NCBI GenBank assembly: GCA_015039315.1
Contig: WIDE01000023.1
Location: forward strand, 196,363-260,362
Length of the DNA stretch: 64,000 bases
Direction: 5' to 3'
From: Clavulina sp. PMI_390
Lineage: Eukaryota; Basidiomycota; Agaricomycetes; Cantharellales; Hydnaceae
The notes beneath the pieces were generated by a model that searched no databases, had not been told where the DNA came from, and saw only the letters and a list, made by a program, of their open reading frames with translations. Made by a program: the position numbers and the translations under genes. The first letter of the stretch is position 1. Each line of letters starts with the position of its first letter. Below are positions 11,756 to 22,710 of this stretch, one piece after another.

Positions 11756-11864
11756 CCCGTAAGGACCATAGGAAATTATTTAGAGCAAACATCGGCCATT
11801 GAAAAACTCATAGGCATTAGGCAGCTCACAATCAACTCGGTTGTGGCGGATGCATATTCAACAA

Positions 11865-11879
11865 AATATTGACAATATC
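11865..11879. promoter_or_regulatory. Palindromic upstream element of copy B
   Basis: AATATTGACAATATC differs from the copy A element by one base and lies 217 bp upstream of the start (222 in A). The DNA beside it, GGTTGTGGCGGA versus GGTTGTGGTGGA in copy A, is also conserved, so the promoters are homologous out to about 270 bp. Confidence 0.5.
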
Positions 11880-12492
11880 CTGATTGATGATCGTCGGCCT
11901 GCGCCGACATCTACTCAACACTCATGAAACTTTGCAGATCACGGACTTGTTCTATTTTTAGCCAAGTCTCATGCGCCGCCTTCATCGCAAGGGTTCATCC
12001 AGGGCATTCAGGCCGAGAGGTCTTGTCTTCACACACATCGCCTTGAGCCAAGCCATTGACACTGCATGCGCAGGCTCATGTGATCCTCTGTCTGAGATGC
12101 CGACACGCTAGCAGAGTATTTCCAGTTTGTGAACAGGCCACGGCTCGACAGGCAGATGGGGGAGGGAAGGGTGGCAACCGTTGTTGATTACGTCATCTAG
12201 GACACCCACGCAATGTCACTTGGCGAATTGACTGAACCACAGTGTGGGGATATATGACTTGGAATTGTGCCGTTTAAGATATTATTTGAACTATACGGGT
12301 TTTACTTAAATTAAGGAGCGACTATGGGTGTGAGCTCAGAAGCACAGTAACTTCCAAGAAGCCAATTCAGTGAATTCAGTGGCCGAGAACATGATGTGAA
12401 GATGTGGAGCCGATTTTCACAATTGCCATGATGACTCAACCGGAGACTCCGAAGGGGCAAATCATCGAGACACACTCCACAAATAGTAGCCT
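11880..12492. other. Intergenic region between copies B and C
   Basis: No supportable gene. It carries distal copy B promoter DNA and distal 3' DNA of copy C. AT-rich near 12270-12310. I see no structural RNA. Confidence 0.5.
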
Positions 12493-12536
12493 CCAATACT
12501 GTAACATTAGCAACTATTACGAGTACTAGTACTAGA
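12493..12536. repeat. Second copy of the 44-bp downstream block
   Basis: Partner of 10637-10680 with one mismatch; the palindrome AGTACTAGTACT is retained. It sits at the same distance downstream of copy C as its partner does downstream of copy B. Confidence 0.85.
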
Positions 12537-12644
12537 CAATTAATCCCAAGCCTAAAATTGAGTCTGTATATGTAAGAAATATTGTGAGCATCCTCTTGGC
12601 ACAGCAGCATACGTCCCAGGGGAGCGAACGATGTATGAGCACAT

Positions 12645-13519
12645 TTAAGCACCGCAGCTGCAAGAAAGGAATTCAGGGTCAGATGACGAAGCTGCGATAT
12701 TGGGTGAGGTAAGAAAAAACGTACAGGTAGAGGTTGACACCGACGTTGGCGGTGTTGCACTGGCGAAGGGAGCTGCCATCGTTGCTGTCTAGAGGGAGAG
12801 TTAGTAAACCAAGATCGGAATCAATAAAAGTCATAATACATACTAGGGTTCCAGGCATCGGAAGGAGAGCAAGAGCTGCTCTCGCAGTGGCCACCAGTGC
12901 AGCCACCGTCGGTCCAGCTCCAAGCAAGGGGGATGGAGTAGCCCTGGAGGAATAATGGTCAGAGATTTATCTCAGGCAGTCACAACGATGGGAGAGGCAT
13001 ACAGCGACACGGCTCAGGTTGCATTCTGCAGGACAGAGATAAATGAGATGGGTATTGGGATGGTTACATATATATGAAAACTCACGCTGGAAGGAGGGGT
13101 TGGAGAAGTCGCACTCGAGACGGGTGCAGCCCTATGGGACAAGATTAATGAAGATAACCTTGGATCATGGAGGAGAGTACGTACGGGGCCATCAGCACCA
13201 GGGCACTCACCGCTCTCACCGAAGACGATGAGAGACGAGGCAAGGGCGGGAAGCGAAACGCTGTACGAGCCACCGTTGGTGCCAAGGTAGCCAGAGACGT
13301 AGTTGAACGCGGAGCTCTTAATGTGAGCAGCCTTAGCCTGGCCACAGTAGTTGTAGACGGTGACCTGGATCGGAAAAGAAGATAGTTGACGCGAAGAACG
13401 CGCATGAGCAAACAGGGCATAACAAATATATCCGTGCTGCTTCGAGGTCGTCAACCTACCTGGTGGTTAGCCATAGCAGTAGCGGCAGCCGCGGCAATGA
13501 TCAAAAGCTTGGAGAACAT
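12645..13519 (-). CDS. Secreted thaumatin-like (glycopeptide-type) cysteine-rich protein, copy C
   Basis: The ATG at 13519 opens the signal peptide MFSKLLIIAAAAATAMA. The body then reads VTVYNYCGQAKAAHIK, GESGECPGADGP, GCTRLECDFSNPSFQ, CNLSRVA, GYSIPLAWSWTDGGCTGGHC, and ends NVGVNLYL plus CGA, with the stop at 12645. The ten-cysteine framework and all intron positions match copies A and B. The body is closest to copy B (CGQAKAAH, GYLGTNGGSYSVSLPALASS), consistent with the shared 3' block. Function as for the other copies: a secreted thaumatin-like protein of unknown activity. Confidence 0.8.
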
Positions 13520-13616
13520 GGCGAAGAGAAGTGGAGCGGTGGAGCGGTTCGAAGTGCTGAAGGTGGAGAGTGTGCTTGGAGGTGGAGCCTGTTTATTGTC
13601 GGTGCCTCGAAGGCTC

Positions 13617-13624
13617 CTTTTATG
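13617..13624 (-). promoter_or_regulatory. TATA-like box of thaumatin-like copy C
   Basis: CATAAAAG on the minus strand about 100 bp upstream of the ATG at 13519, the position held by TATAAAAG in copy A. Confidence 0.5.
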
Positions 13625-13673
13625 CCTTTCTCAAACCATTCATCGCTCGCACTCAAGGCATATAATCGAATGA

Positions 13674-13997
13674 ATTCAACGTGCAGATCTCGCCGAAACA
13701 TACCGATCTGCTCGTAAGGGCTGCACCTCCTGCCAAGACAAACGGGCATCTATACACCATGCTATCTCACCCAGTCCAGGGCTTGCTGTCATCAAAAACT
13801 CTCTTGGCGAAGCCTCTGAGAAGATTAATCGCTATGCCGACACTGGTCGTAATTCATTTGTCGCCGTCAAACTTCTTCCTGGACCCGATGGCTTGGCTGA
13901 ACTACATCCTATGCTTGGGCTCCGGCGCAATAATACAAGCTGGGTCGCATTCGACCAAAGGGGATCATTGGACCCGCTCGGATGTGTATGGAAATAG
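13674..13997 (+). pseudogene. Coding-like open stretch without a start, possible gene relic
   Basis: An open frame of 107 codons with no ATG near its beginning reads as convincing protein (AETYRSARKGCTSCQDKR; INRYADTGRNSFVAVKLLPG; GLRRNNTSWVAFDQRGS) and ends at TAG. I do not recognise the family. It sits between the TATA-like box of copy C and the palindromic sequences that lie much further upstream than in copies A and B. It could be an internal exon of a lost gene or an inserted fragment. It could also be a chance open frame. Confidence 0.3.
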
Positions 13998-14154
13998 TGA
14001 AGCGCAATGGACTTCGAGCGGTAAGGTGACTTTCCCCATGCCAAGACCCCCTTGTGCGTCACTCATTGGTAATTTGCGCTATACATAACCCCGAACATTT
14101 CATACCATGAATAGGTGTTTGCCGATATATGGTATCCAGCCCTATATCCAAAAT

Positions 14155-14218
14155 CAACAATATCGCAAATATTGACTCGCTAAGAATGCTGATCCGTTCC
14201 ATCAATATCGACAATATT
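14155..14218. promoter_or_regulatory. Two degenerate copies of the palindromic element upstream of copy C
   Basis: CAATATCGCAAATATTG (near 14159-14175) and AATATCGACAATATT (14204-14218) resemble the copy A and B element, with one changed base in an arm or an altered spacer. They lie about 640-700 bp upstream of the copy C start instead of about 220. Whether they act on copy C is unknown. Confidence 0.35.
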
Positions 14219-15154
14219 CCTCGGTGATATTCATTTGATCAATGTCAGAAGCATTTTTTAGAGGTAGCATCCCTCGATGCTTCTAAAACTGATGATCCGA
14301 ATTGCGAGGCACATGTGCGTGAGGCCATAACGTACCGATACAGGTGGGTTCCACACGTTTATCCTGACCTAACGAGTACATAGCTCGTAGACACCATCTT
14401 CCAGAGCAGTAGCCGCTCAATCCTCAGGTAATACGCCAGAATATCTATACGTAGTACCGGCATTTCGTTTCGGCAATATCGCCTTCGTTGGGTTCATACA
14501 TTGTTATGTACTCACACCGTCTGGCGCACGATGATGATTTGCCCAGAGCCTGCTGCCCTGCCACTGAGAGAGATCCTCAAATATTCTCATAGCTCGTTGC
14601 CATCAAATGCATGTGTGAGTAGCACTGCAGAACAAGCGCGCAAACTCTGCTGGGTTGTAATCAACATCAGCTTTGGTTTCAGGGCCTATTGCTCGTGACT
14701 TGCTTGTCACACTTACATCCCGCTCAAAGTTCATGGATTACGGAAAAAGGATTACAATTGAATATATAACCTACTTCTATGGTGCTGTCAAAATTTCAGG
14801 TTGGGTGGAGGGTGAAATGGGTCGGTTTGGGTCTGAATCATGATCCGGCAGCAGGATTCGGCCTCCCTGACCTGTGGCTTGGGCCGGACTCGGGGTTAGG
14901 TCGTATCCCGAACGGCCCTAGTGGAAGCCTGGTCGTCCCTTGGAGCGCACAACTGACCTCGGTCTCGGGCTTAAGGATCGTACGCGCCGCGGCAAAGGGT
15001 CAAAAAATAATGATGAAAATTAGAAGCAAGGCACAAGAACTCCTACAATGTCGTAGTCAAGATACATAGGGTAGATAGATACTGGTAGCGTTGGGAATGC
15101 TACACCGTCACTACAGATACCAGTTTCAGACAACACTTGCGCCGAATCTAGAAT
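14219..15154. other. Intergenic region, nothing recognised
   Basis: Short unrelated open frames only (14501-14698, 14779-15069 plus strand). No family signature, repeat, or RNA gene was seen. Confidence 0.5.
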
Positions 15155-17837
15155 CTAATCAACGATGGCCGTCCTTGGGTCCATCCCGCGGGCGCCTCGC
15201 ATGTTCACAATGCCACCACTAACACTGCTCATTCGGTAGCCCCAGAACGCACCCGCATGGCTCGCTACAATTTGTTCTACCTGTGCCTGCACGTCGCCAA
15301 TGAGCAATGGCCAGCCTATCACTCGGCGAAGTTTTGGCTCAAGCAAGTCACTAAGGAGGACCACGTTGTGGGAGCGCAGGTAGGCCAGTGCCGTAGAATT
15401 ATTCTCATCAGTGGCGACGAAGATCCTGGAGACGGAGTTGGTTGATGTGGATACATGTTGTCCAATGAAAGGAGTGGTGATCAGTCGCCAAGATGTTATA
15501 GTTAGAAAGAAGTATATTGATTGGAGCCGTCAGTCTGGGCCCTCTGATCAGAAGGGAGGAAGAAGGCTCGCACTTGTCATCTTTCTTCGGTGGCGGTGCA
15601 TTGTTCCAAAAGGTATCAGGCTCAATGTTAGGAACGTCGACAGTCCTAGGTGGGGCCTGAGAGCGCCATATTTCATCAAGTAGTTTCCTTCCATCTTCGA
15701 GTCTATCACGAGCGAGCCTGAGATGGTCTTCAATCGATTTGGCAGGTGACCAACCAAAAGCGACGACTAGATGAAAGTGAAAGGGCATCACCAGCCCGAA
15801 AGAATGTAGTTAGCAGGTGTATCGGAAATCAATAACGCCGCCGCATAGGACTAGATTAGCACGCCAAGCCCTTTGGAGATCGCAGCAAGCATTTCCTAAA
15901 TTTGCGGCGTAGCTATCCCCGAGATGACCTTAGGGTCTGCCGCTGCTTTCTCTCTCGTTCCCTCAAACCATCTCGTCAATGGCCGGGTAGGGGAGGATCG
16001 CCGCGGTGGAAATTATCCCAAATGGCGGGAAAAATCGATGGAACGATGAACAGAAAGACTTACAATCACCACGCCGCAAATGCGCCCCCAGGTATTGGCG
16101 GCCATGGTTCAGCTTTTGCATCTTTCGGGCTAGTAGCTCTGCGAGGAGGCGGACGGGAGCCATCGCTATATCCGGGAAGAAGAGCGAATAAGATTGAGAG
16201 ACGTAAAAGCCTAACGCCGGAATGAACTTACGTTGAACACTGGTGAGAACCATGGACGCAAAGTTGCTTCGGGCTGTCGCTGAGGAAAACCGAACGCCAC
16301 CCTGCATTGAGAAGTATGCATTGAGGGGGATTGTATGTTAAGAGGGTAGAGTGGGAAGGACTCACAGGTTTGGTGTCTGAATGGATTTCACCCTCAAAGA
16401 ACACAACGTCGGCATCTGACTCCCCATACTCATCCCAGAGACCTCTAAGGTGAGATGTGGGTGCTACCTCGACCGAATTCTTGGTTACAGTCTTCATCAT
16501 CTCGAGCCACCTGGGTGGAATGACTGATCAGTATCACATTGTCTTTTTCATCCAACAGGGCTTGGAGAGACTTACACCCCCTCGAAAGTGTACACGATGC
16601 TCCAGCCGTTTCGCCTCAAGAGATCACTGAGTTCTTGCTCGCTATTCCAGTGTCCCAAGTTCTCGCTACGAATGATCTCCTTGGCTTGATCGAGGAACAC
16701 AGTTTTATGGTCGCTCAAAGCTGCTGCGATGGCCTTGTAGATAGGCTTCGTCTCAACATTGGCGTCGGCCTGAGGGCCTTTTGGTAGCGCATCCATCCGG
16801 ACAATCTCCTTAGGTTCGTAGTCTTTTGCAAGCAATGTGACCTCAGTCAAGTTTCGTCCTACGGGGTTGGTTTCTGATGCTGGAATCCAGAGATAGCGTT
16901 TGTCCCAGTGCCCGTCAAGACGTTCCTCAGTTGGAGGTTTATTGTGATATCGCAGGTATTCGCCAACGGTGATGACCGAGTGGGAGCGCCGAAGGTGGGG
17001 AATGTCGACCATGAGCCCAATAGGAAGGCGCCATGTTTGCTGCTCGTCCTCGGGAAGATAGAAGTAGTCGCCTTTCCCAATCTCCTCGGAACGAATTTGT
17101 TGAGAGGCAAACGCGGCGCATGCTGGCCTAGGATAGTTCTTGGTAAGTGCTGTGAGCCAAAAATAGATACCGGCGATGACGTACTGAGCGACGTTACATG
17201 ATCGCGCATAGATAAAGGACGGAAGGATGAGTGTTCGGTCCATCAAATCAGCCTCGAAGAGTGCTGCTTCTAGGATATATCGCAGCTGGATACAGCGTCA
17301 GTACATTCCGCATGGTAGCATCGGCGAACGATAAAAGAGTTACACACATTATTCCAACCCAAGTGAAGAGGCCAGTCTCTCGCCAGAAATCCCTTAGTGC
17401 TACCTATCATTTCATGTATGCGCTCTCGGTCCCAAGCGTCTTCATGATTGAAGACTGCATTACCCAGCCCCGCACGCACGTATGGGGTCTCCACAGTTGG
17501 GAAAGCTGAGCAATGCTCTATAAATGGTTCTGAAATATCGTCGTGGAATAATGATAGAGGTGAATGGCTGTCCGACTTGGAGAAGGAGAAGCCAAAGAGA
17601 AGGTATTGGGAGATGATGCCAGTCATCACCGCTGCAGCGAAAAAGAATAGCGTGGGGAGCCGAACATGGGATGGAGAGGGAGAATAAGTGTCCGCATATC
17701 GTGTAGTAGGTCTCGAGAATAACTAGGCGTGACATAGAGAGAGTCGGTCAGGGTACCGCCCAAGCCAACCGACAGTCGCGGGGTATGTGCGCCCAAATAG
17801 CAACACACACCTGAGGTAGCCTGATAATGAAATTCAT
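15155..17837 (-). CDS. GDP-fucose protein O-fucosyltransferase-like type II membrane protein
   Basis: The ATG at 17837 begins a 9-codon exon (MNFIIRLPQ, 17837-17811) that splices in phase 0 to 17723. The second exon carries a hydrophobic anchor (TLFFFAAAVMTGIISQYLLF) preceded by Arg-rich cytosolic residues, so the protein is type II and probably Golgi or ER. The lumenal part has LRYILEAALFEADLMDRTL and LPSFIYARSC, then LGAHLRRGDC, the Arg-Arg-Gly-Asp motif that contacts GDP-fucose in O-FucT enzymes. The end has IFVATDEN, LLSDLLEPKLRRVIGW and VEQIVASHAGAFWG. Between RRGDC and the last block is a hydrophilic insert of about 85 residues (KSIEDHLRLARDRLEDGRK, Pro-rich tail). Substrate is unknown. 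The fold and motif assignment are good; true fucosyl transfer is inferred. Confidence 0.72.
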
Positions 17838-18416
17838 GGAGATGGAGCGCGTCGCAGTCCTAGGAGCGCTCTCAAGTTGGTAAACCACAAAAACGAGGAA
17901 TGGGTCAGCGCCAGGCGTGACGCGGGTGATTGGAGAAAGTTTCGCTTGGCAGCCTGAACAATGTTCGCGCGCTGTGGTCGCACTTGATGAGCGCCAAGAA
18001 CAAACTCAAATACTGTTTGGAGATCGAGAGGGGCGGACTGCTCAGAATCTATCTAGGCCAGGCACCTCGGCAATGATACGTTGACGGGACAAGTCGAGCA
18101 GATACAGGATTCAAAGTTCAACAGTCAAGGTGGGGCTATGCTATTACCTACAAATATTAATTAGCCAAGCTGGCTACAATTACGTTGTCCAGGCTAGATC
18201 TATTTACACGGTTCGATTGATTAGGAGTATTGTGACGACAGCCATGGCAGTCGTGAAGGGTGTCACAGAGTCTGACTATTTAACTTGGTGTCTCAAGGTG
18301 TTGTCAACAATTGTCGCTCCAATCAAGTTACGTTTCAGTGGAAGAAGGATCAATATGGTAGTACCAGGACCCGTGGTCAAAATTAAGAATGAAAGGATGG
18401 TCTGAGAGGTTGGTGC
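17838..18416. other. Spacer between O-fucosyltransferase-like gene and elongin C
   Basis: This contains the upstream region of the O-FucT-like gene and the 3' flank of elongin C. A plus-strand open frame at 18130-18405 is antisense and without family character. Confidence 0.5.
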
Positions 18417-19029
18417 TTAGGCTAGGGTGCAAAACATGAGGATTGCTCGTTATCACATACGAGAAACAGGAGAAACATACTTTCAAGATAGTCCGCTGCC
18501 ATCAATCTAACAAAAAGAGAGGTCGATATCTAAGACACATTTTCCAATACGAAACGAAGACAACTCACAACTCCAAGGCGATCTCTGGGGGAATTCTCTC
18601 CTGAAAGTCGGGTACCTCCTCATTTGATTTGGCATTTTGGAACTGTGATTTATGGCAGAGGTACTCCACAACTTTCTGAGCGACGACATCCCTATACACA
18701 AGATGGAGATCAATAATACACCTGATGGATGATCGGTGGCATCGAGTACGAACCGGGCGGGAATGTGGCAGGTGTTACTTAGAGCCTCAGCAAAGTTACC
18801 TACGCGGCATTTGAGCTCTCACTCAGAAACTAGAGTTAAGGGGTGGGGTATTCACTATCTTCGTTCAACGAGGAAGCCAAGGTTTGGCTTGCAACAGCGA
18901 CTTTGCGTTCGACAATGAAGGTGAATCCATCGTCTGACTTGATCTTGACCCATTTCTGTACAGGAAAACGACTTATTATGACATCTAGAGAGAGAATAAG
19001 CTCCTAGCGCGAACCTTTTCTTCACTCAT
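18417..19029 (-). CDS. ELC1: Elongin C (Skp1/BTB-fold ubiquitin-ligase adaptor)
   Basis: Six exons (19029-19015, 18955-18856, 18799-18754, 18691-18569, 18506-18481, 18421-18417) join without a frame error into 104 residues, the usual family length. It begins MSEEK, then KWVKIKSDDGFTFIVERK, FAEALSNTCHIPARDVVAQ, VVEYLCHKSQF, ERIPPEIALELLMAADYLE, ending in Thr. This follows elongin C from end to end, including the PEIALELLMAA(D/N)YL signature at the C-terminus. Elongin C links BC-box proteins to cullin in ubiquitin ligases and, in yeast, takes part in degradation of stalled RNA polymerase II. The last coding exon contributes only two bases plus the stop codon. Introns are about 50-62 nt. Confidence 0.93.
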
Positions 19030-19236
19030 TGTGGGCACGATGATTCAACGTGACTTCGCGCGTTGTTTGGTGAGTTGCAAGCAGATGTAAACACTTCATA
19101 ACAGCCTTGTTCAACACGACCACCCACGGAACGCGTCTGCGGACGCTTGAGGACTTCTCCCTTCTCAAAAATTTGCTCTTCTGTTATTTGATACCCCCTC
19201 CTTACCTCTGGGGCTGTCACACTTGTTTGTAACGCC

Positions 19237-22231
19237 ATGGCAACAAGTGTGAAAGCACAAGAGGTGCTGAACTCGCTCATGGGTGTACTTCAAGCTGAAG
19301 CCGGCAAACTACCTGCCATTCACGCGCAACTGGGGCTCACCCATGAGTCTCTGGAAGAAGATCTTGACCACCTACGGCAGGAACTAGAGACGACGATCAA
19401 GAAGCTCGTTAATGGACGGCAACTCGAGGTGAACGACTGGGAGCGACAATGCCATGCCGTGGAAAGGGACTGTGTTGCACTGGGCAAGTGCCTTGGTGGA
19501 GGAGTTCCAATGGATGAAGCTTTCATCGCCCTTGTACATAGTGAACCAGTGAGTCTTTTGCTATGCACCGAGTGCTCAAGATGTTCACGTGTAAACGTCA
19601 TGGACCCACCATCCAAGGTTTTACCCAAGCGGCATGGGATGATCCTCAAACATCAGCAAGATTTGCAGAAGGTGACCAATAGCGTTCATTAAACTCTACT
19701 CATTCCCAACTCATCGATCCTGGTATTAGACATATGCAACTCGTTTGGACCAGCGCAACGCTTTATCTCGCGTGTTGCAGGCACAAGAGCGCGTCCTCGG
19801 CCCGGAATTTCACTCATCGAAACACACGCAACCTCTCCCAACAACTACTGAATACGATAAGGACGGGCAGGTGGTTCGCCGCACAGTCACACCCGACAAA
19901 TTGGCGGAGATGGAAGCCCAAGTGCAACGTGGAAAAGAAGAAATTGTAAGCGAACGCTCCTCTAATCATAACTTAAGAAGTTACCTGACTCATGCCTTCG
20001 TGACATCCTTGCAGTCGAAACGATCTGAAGAGCTCCGCGGTCTCGTTCTTGGAGCATTGAATTTATACATGGAGCTGGGCCTAGACTTTGAGCTACCTGC
20101 AGAGGCCGATCCCGCCGCCGATACATCTTATGTGGTCACCGCTGATGAGACGCAGATTCTCACCTGCCCTCCGAGCCCCAGCAAACCGAGGCCAAAACAC
20201 GTTCCTGGGACACAAGAGTTCTACAATAGTATCTTGGGCCAAGCATACGCTTCCGCGATTGCTCTAGGCTCCATGGAGTCTCCAGACATTGAGCTGAAGG
20301 GCGTTGAACCTACCGACGCAGTCTTCCAACACTTCAGGGACGAGCTCGCTAGGGTGTGTACCAGTGTCTGACCTGGTATATGTACGGCAGCTGATTGTGA
20401 ACTGCTTTCTCATAGCTCGAGCCGGAGAGATCTCGTCGAGAGGCTCAAATTCAAGCGATCTACGAGGAGCTGGAGATCTTATGGGGACGACTTGAGTACC
20501 CAGACACTTACGCCGAGGCTTTCGTTCAAGAATGGACTGGCATCACTGACGAGATCATCAATGCTGTATGTTCCATTTCCGTGATACTTTGATCCTTATT
20601 GCTGATATCTTGCATTAGTATACCGGAGAACTACAAAACATGAAGGAGTTACGTCGTGCCCATCTACCCCGTTTTGTAGCGGCCATTCGAGAACAGATCA
20701 CAGAGTTGTGGGACACGCTGAGATATGGACCGCAGACTCGATCTCAATTCTCCTCAATGGTTGACGGTACGCGATCAGATTGTGGCCGCTCATCACGCCA
20801 TTGCTTAATCATATCTTTTAGAGAACTACACTGAGGAGCTGCTCACCATACATGAGGAGTACATGACAAAGCTGACCCAACAGTATGGGGCACGAGCAGT
20901 GATTCTTGAGGGTCTCAAGCGGTACCATGAGCTCAAAGAGGATGAGGATACTCTTCGGGTTCGTTTCTACTATTCTCCTCATCTCAACTAACCTCTAAGC
21001 ACCATCACCTTTACCTTCACCTACAGGCGATGGAGCAAAATACTAAGGATCGATGGAAAGGCTCAAACCTTGCTAAGGAGGAAAAGCTGCGAAAGAAGAT
21101 CAAGCGTGAAAAGCCGAAGGTATATCGTCGCCTTGGTATCGAACTCTCGCCTAAAGCTGATTTCCCCGATCTTGCACTTTAGGTTGAGAAGGAACTGCTT
21201 CCGATGGTGATGGCTTGGGAGGCAGAAAACAATGAGCCTCTATTTGTGGACGACGAGCGATTAGTCGACGTTCTCTCAACCCCACCGGAACCCCCGAAAC
21301 CAACTACATCGGTTAGCATGATTTTTACCTTCTTGTACTTCAATATCTCAACTGTACTCCGTTCTCGTCCGTTGTACAGCGCTCCAAACCGGCAGTTCCG
21401 GCTCGTTCCACCACTCCAGCATCTGGGGTTCGCAAGCACACCCTGAGCAACGCATCTGCCTCAGCCTCCGCTGCCAAACGAGCCAGGCTTGTCACGAGCA
21501 CCGCCAGCTCAGCGTCCAATGTGACAGCATCGGCCCCTACTCCAGTCCCTACTGGACGGAGTCGGGGGATGGGGCTTATCACTCCCACAGTCGTCACTGT
21601 GCGCAGTGCCAGTGCTTCAAATGCAAGACCACCACTCCACTCCTCTGCTGCCCATAACAACCAAGCGAGAGTGGTGTCCGCACAAGCTACATTCTCCAAG
21701 CCAGCACCGTACTCTCAGCCCCCAGTTTCTACGCCGCTTCCTCCAACATCGATACCGCGGCCGAAATCTGCTTTGGGGCGTGGTATCGGGCTCGGCCCCC
21801 CGCCTAGTTCGCCCACCCGCCCAGCGAGAGGAATCAGTGATTCCACAGCCGTCTCGAATTACTCATCAACTTCGAGCGTCCGACTCGTGGTTGCTAGTTC
21901 TAGCTCAGTATCCACCGCTGTGGAAAGTCCGAACGCTGCTGCTTCATTCCGAAGCTTCTCTGCAGCTGCTGCCGCGAAGTCCAACATAACTACTGTTAAC
22001 GCAGGTGATGTGTTTGGCAGGCTACCACAGCTGCATACGCGAAGAGGAAGCTATCGACCTAGACCGAGTGTTGCTGGTGGGAGAGCAAGCTTCATTGATC
22101 ATGAAGAACTGAGGCAGCATATTGCTGCTGAACGCGAAGCCGCCAGCCGGAACTGGACGGTGGCTGAGGACAGCGACGACGACGACGGGATGGATGTCGA
22201 TTATCCTCCCTCAATACCGCTCGCAACTTGA
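19237..22231 (+). CDS. ASE1: Ase1/PRC1/MAP65 microtubule-bundling protein
   Basis: The ATG at 19237 starts MATSVKAQEVLNSLMGVL, followed by a heptad-rich coiled coil (HESLEEDLDHLRQELE). Later exons give RRTVTPDKLAEMEAQVQRGK, SKRSEELRGLVLGALNLYME, EAQIQAIYEELEILWGRL, FVQEWTGITDEIINA and the spectrin-like microtubule-binding part with DRWKGSNLAKEEKLRKKIKR. The last 290 or so residues are basic, Ser/Pro-rich and disordered (many SxP and RP sites, as in Cdk-regulated tails), ending in an acidic patch DSDDDDGMDVDYP. About nine exons and roughly 800 residues. Family members crosslink antiparallel microtubules in the spindle midzone. Phospho-regulation of the tail is inferred from composition only. 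Confidence 0.9.
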
Positions 22232-22710
22232 TGTTGCCGCAGCTCTCTACTCCCTTTTATCCACCACCTCATATTGACTTTCACGCTCTCTCTGTTCCTT
22301 TCATTCATTGTGACTATTTCTTTGCCCTACCTTATTTCCTTTCTTTGACTTGGTTTGATGTATTGTTGACCATGATTTCTCTTTCCCTCCGTGTATTCCT
22401 ATCACGAACATCATCAGCGCGCTCCGTATGCGACTTGCAAGAAAATCTTTGATTCTTCATGGAGACGTTAGGACCACTAACATGGCTCATAGGCCTGAGA
22501 ATGTACACGAGGTACAGTGATATATACAACAGCAGTATTCGGAAGGATAGCTGACGGCAAGGTCAACTACCACCGAACAAGAGTATAGCAAACAATAATC
22601 TTAGTCAGAAGACAAATGAGATCCATAAATCAAACCAAGGCCAGAGCCTCAACCCCAAAATAAACGAAAGACTTGACACCCTTCACACACAGGCTTTTCC
22701 GCTCTGTCCC
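22232..22710. other. Convergent 3' spacer between Ase1 and the TPR gene
   Basis: Pyrimidine-rich on the plus strand just after the Ase1 stop, then AT-rich. No gene is supported. It should hold the polyadenylation sites of both genes. Confidence 0.6.

Noticed and set aside
10837..11769. 310-codon minus-strand open frame across thaumatin-like copy B
   Set aside because: It reads through introns and out of frame with the conserved cysteine exons; composition (Ser/Pro/Leu runs) is that of a shadow frame.
8701..13519. Treating the thaumatin-like array as transposon-borne
   Set aside because: No terminal inverted repeats, target duplications or transposase frames beside the copies; simple tandem duplication explains the layout.
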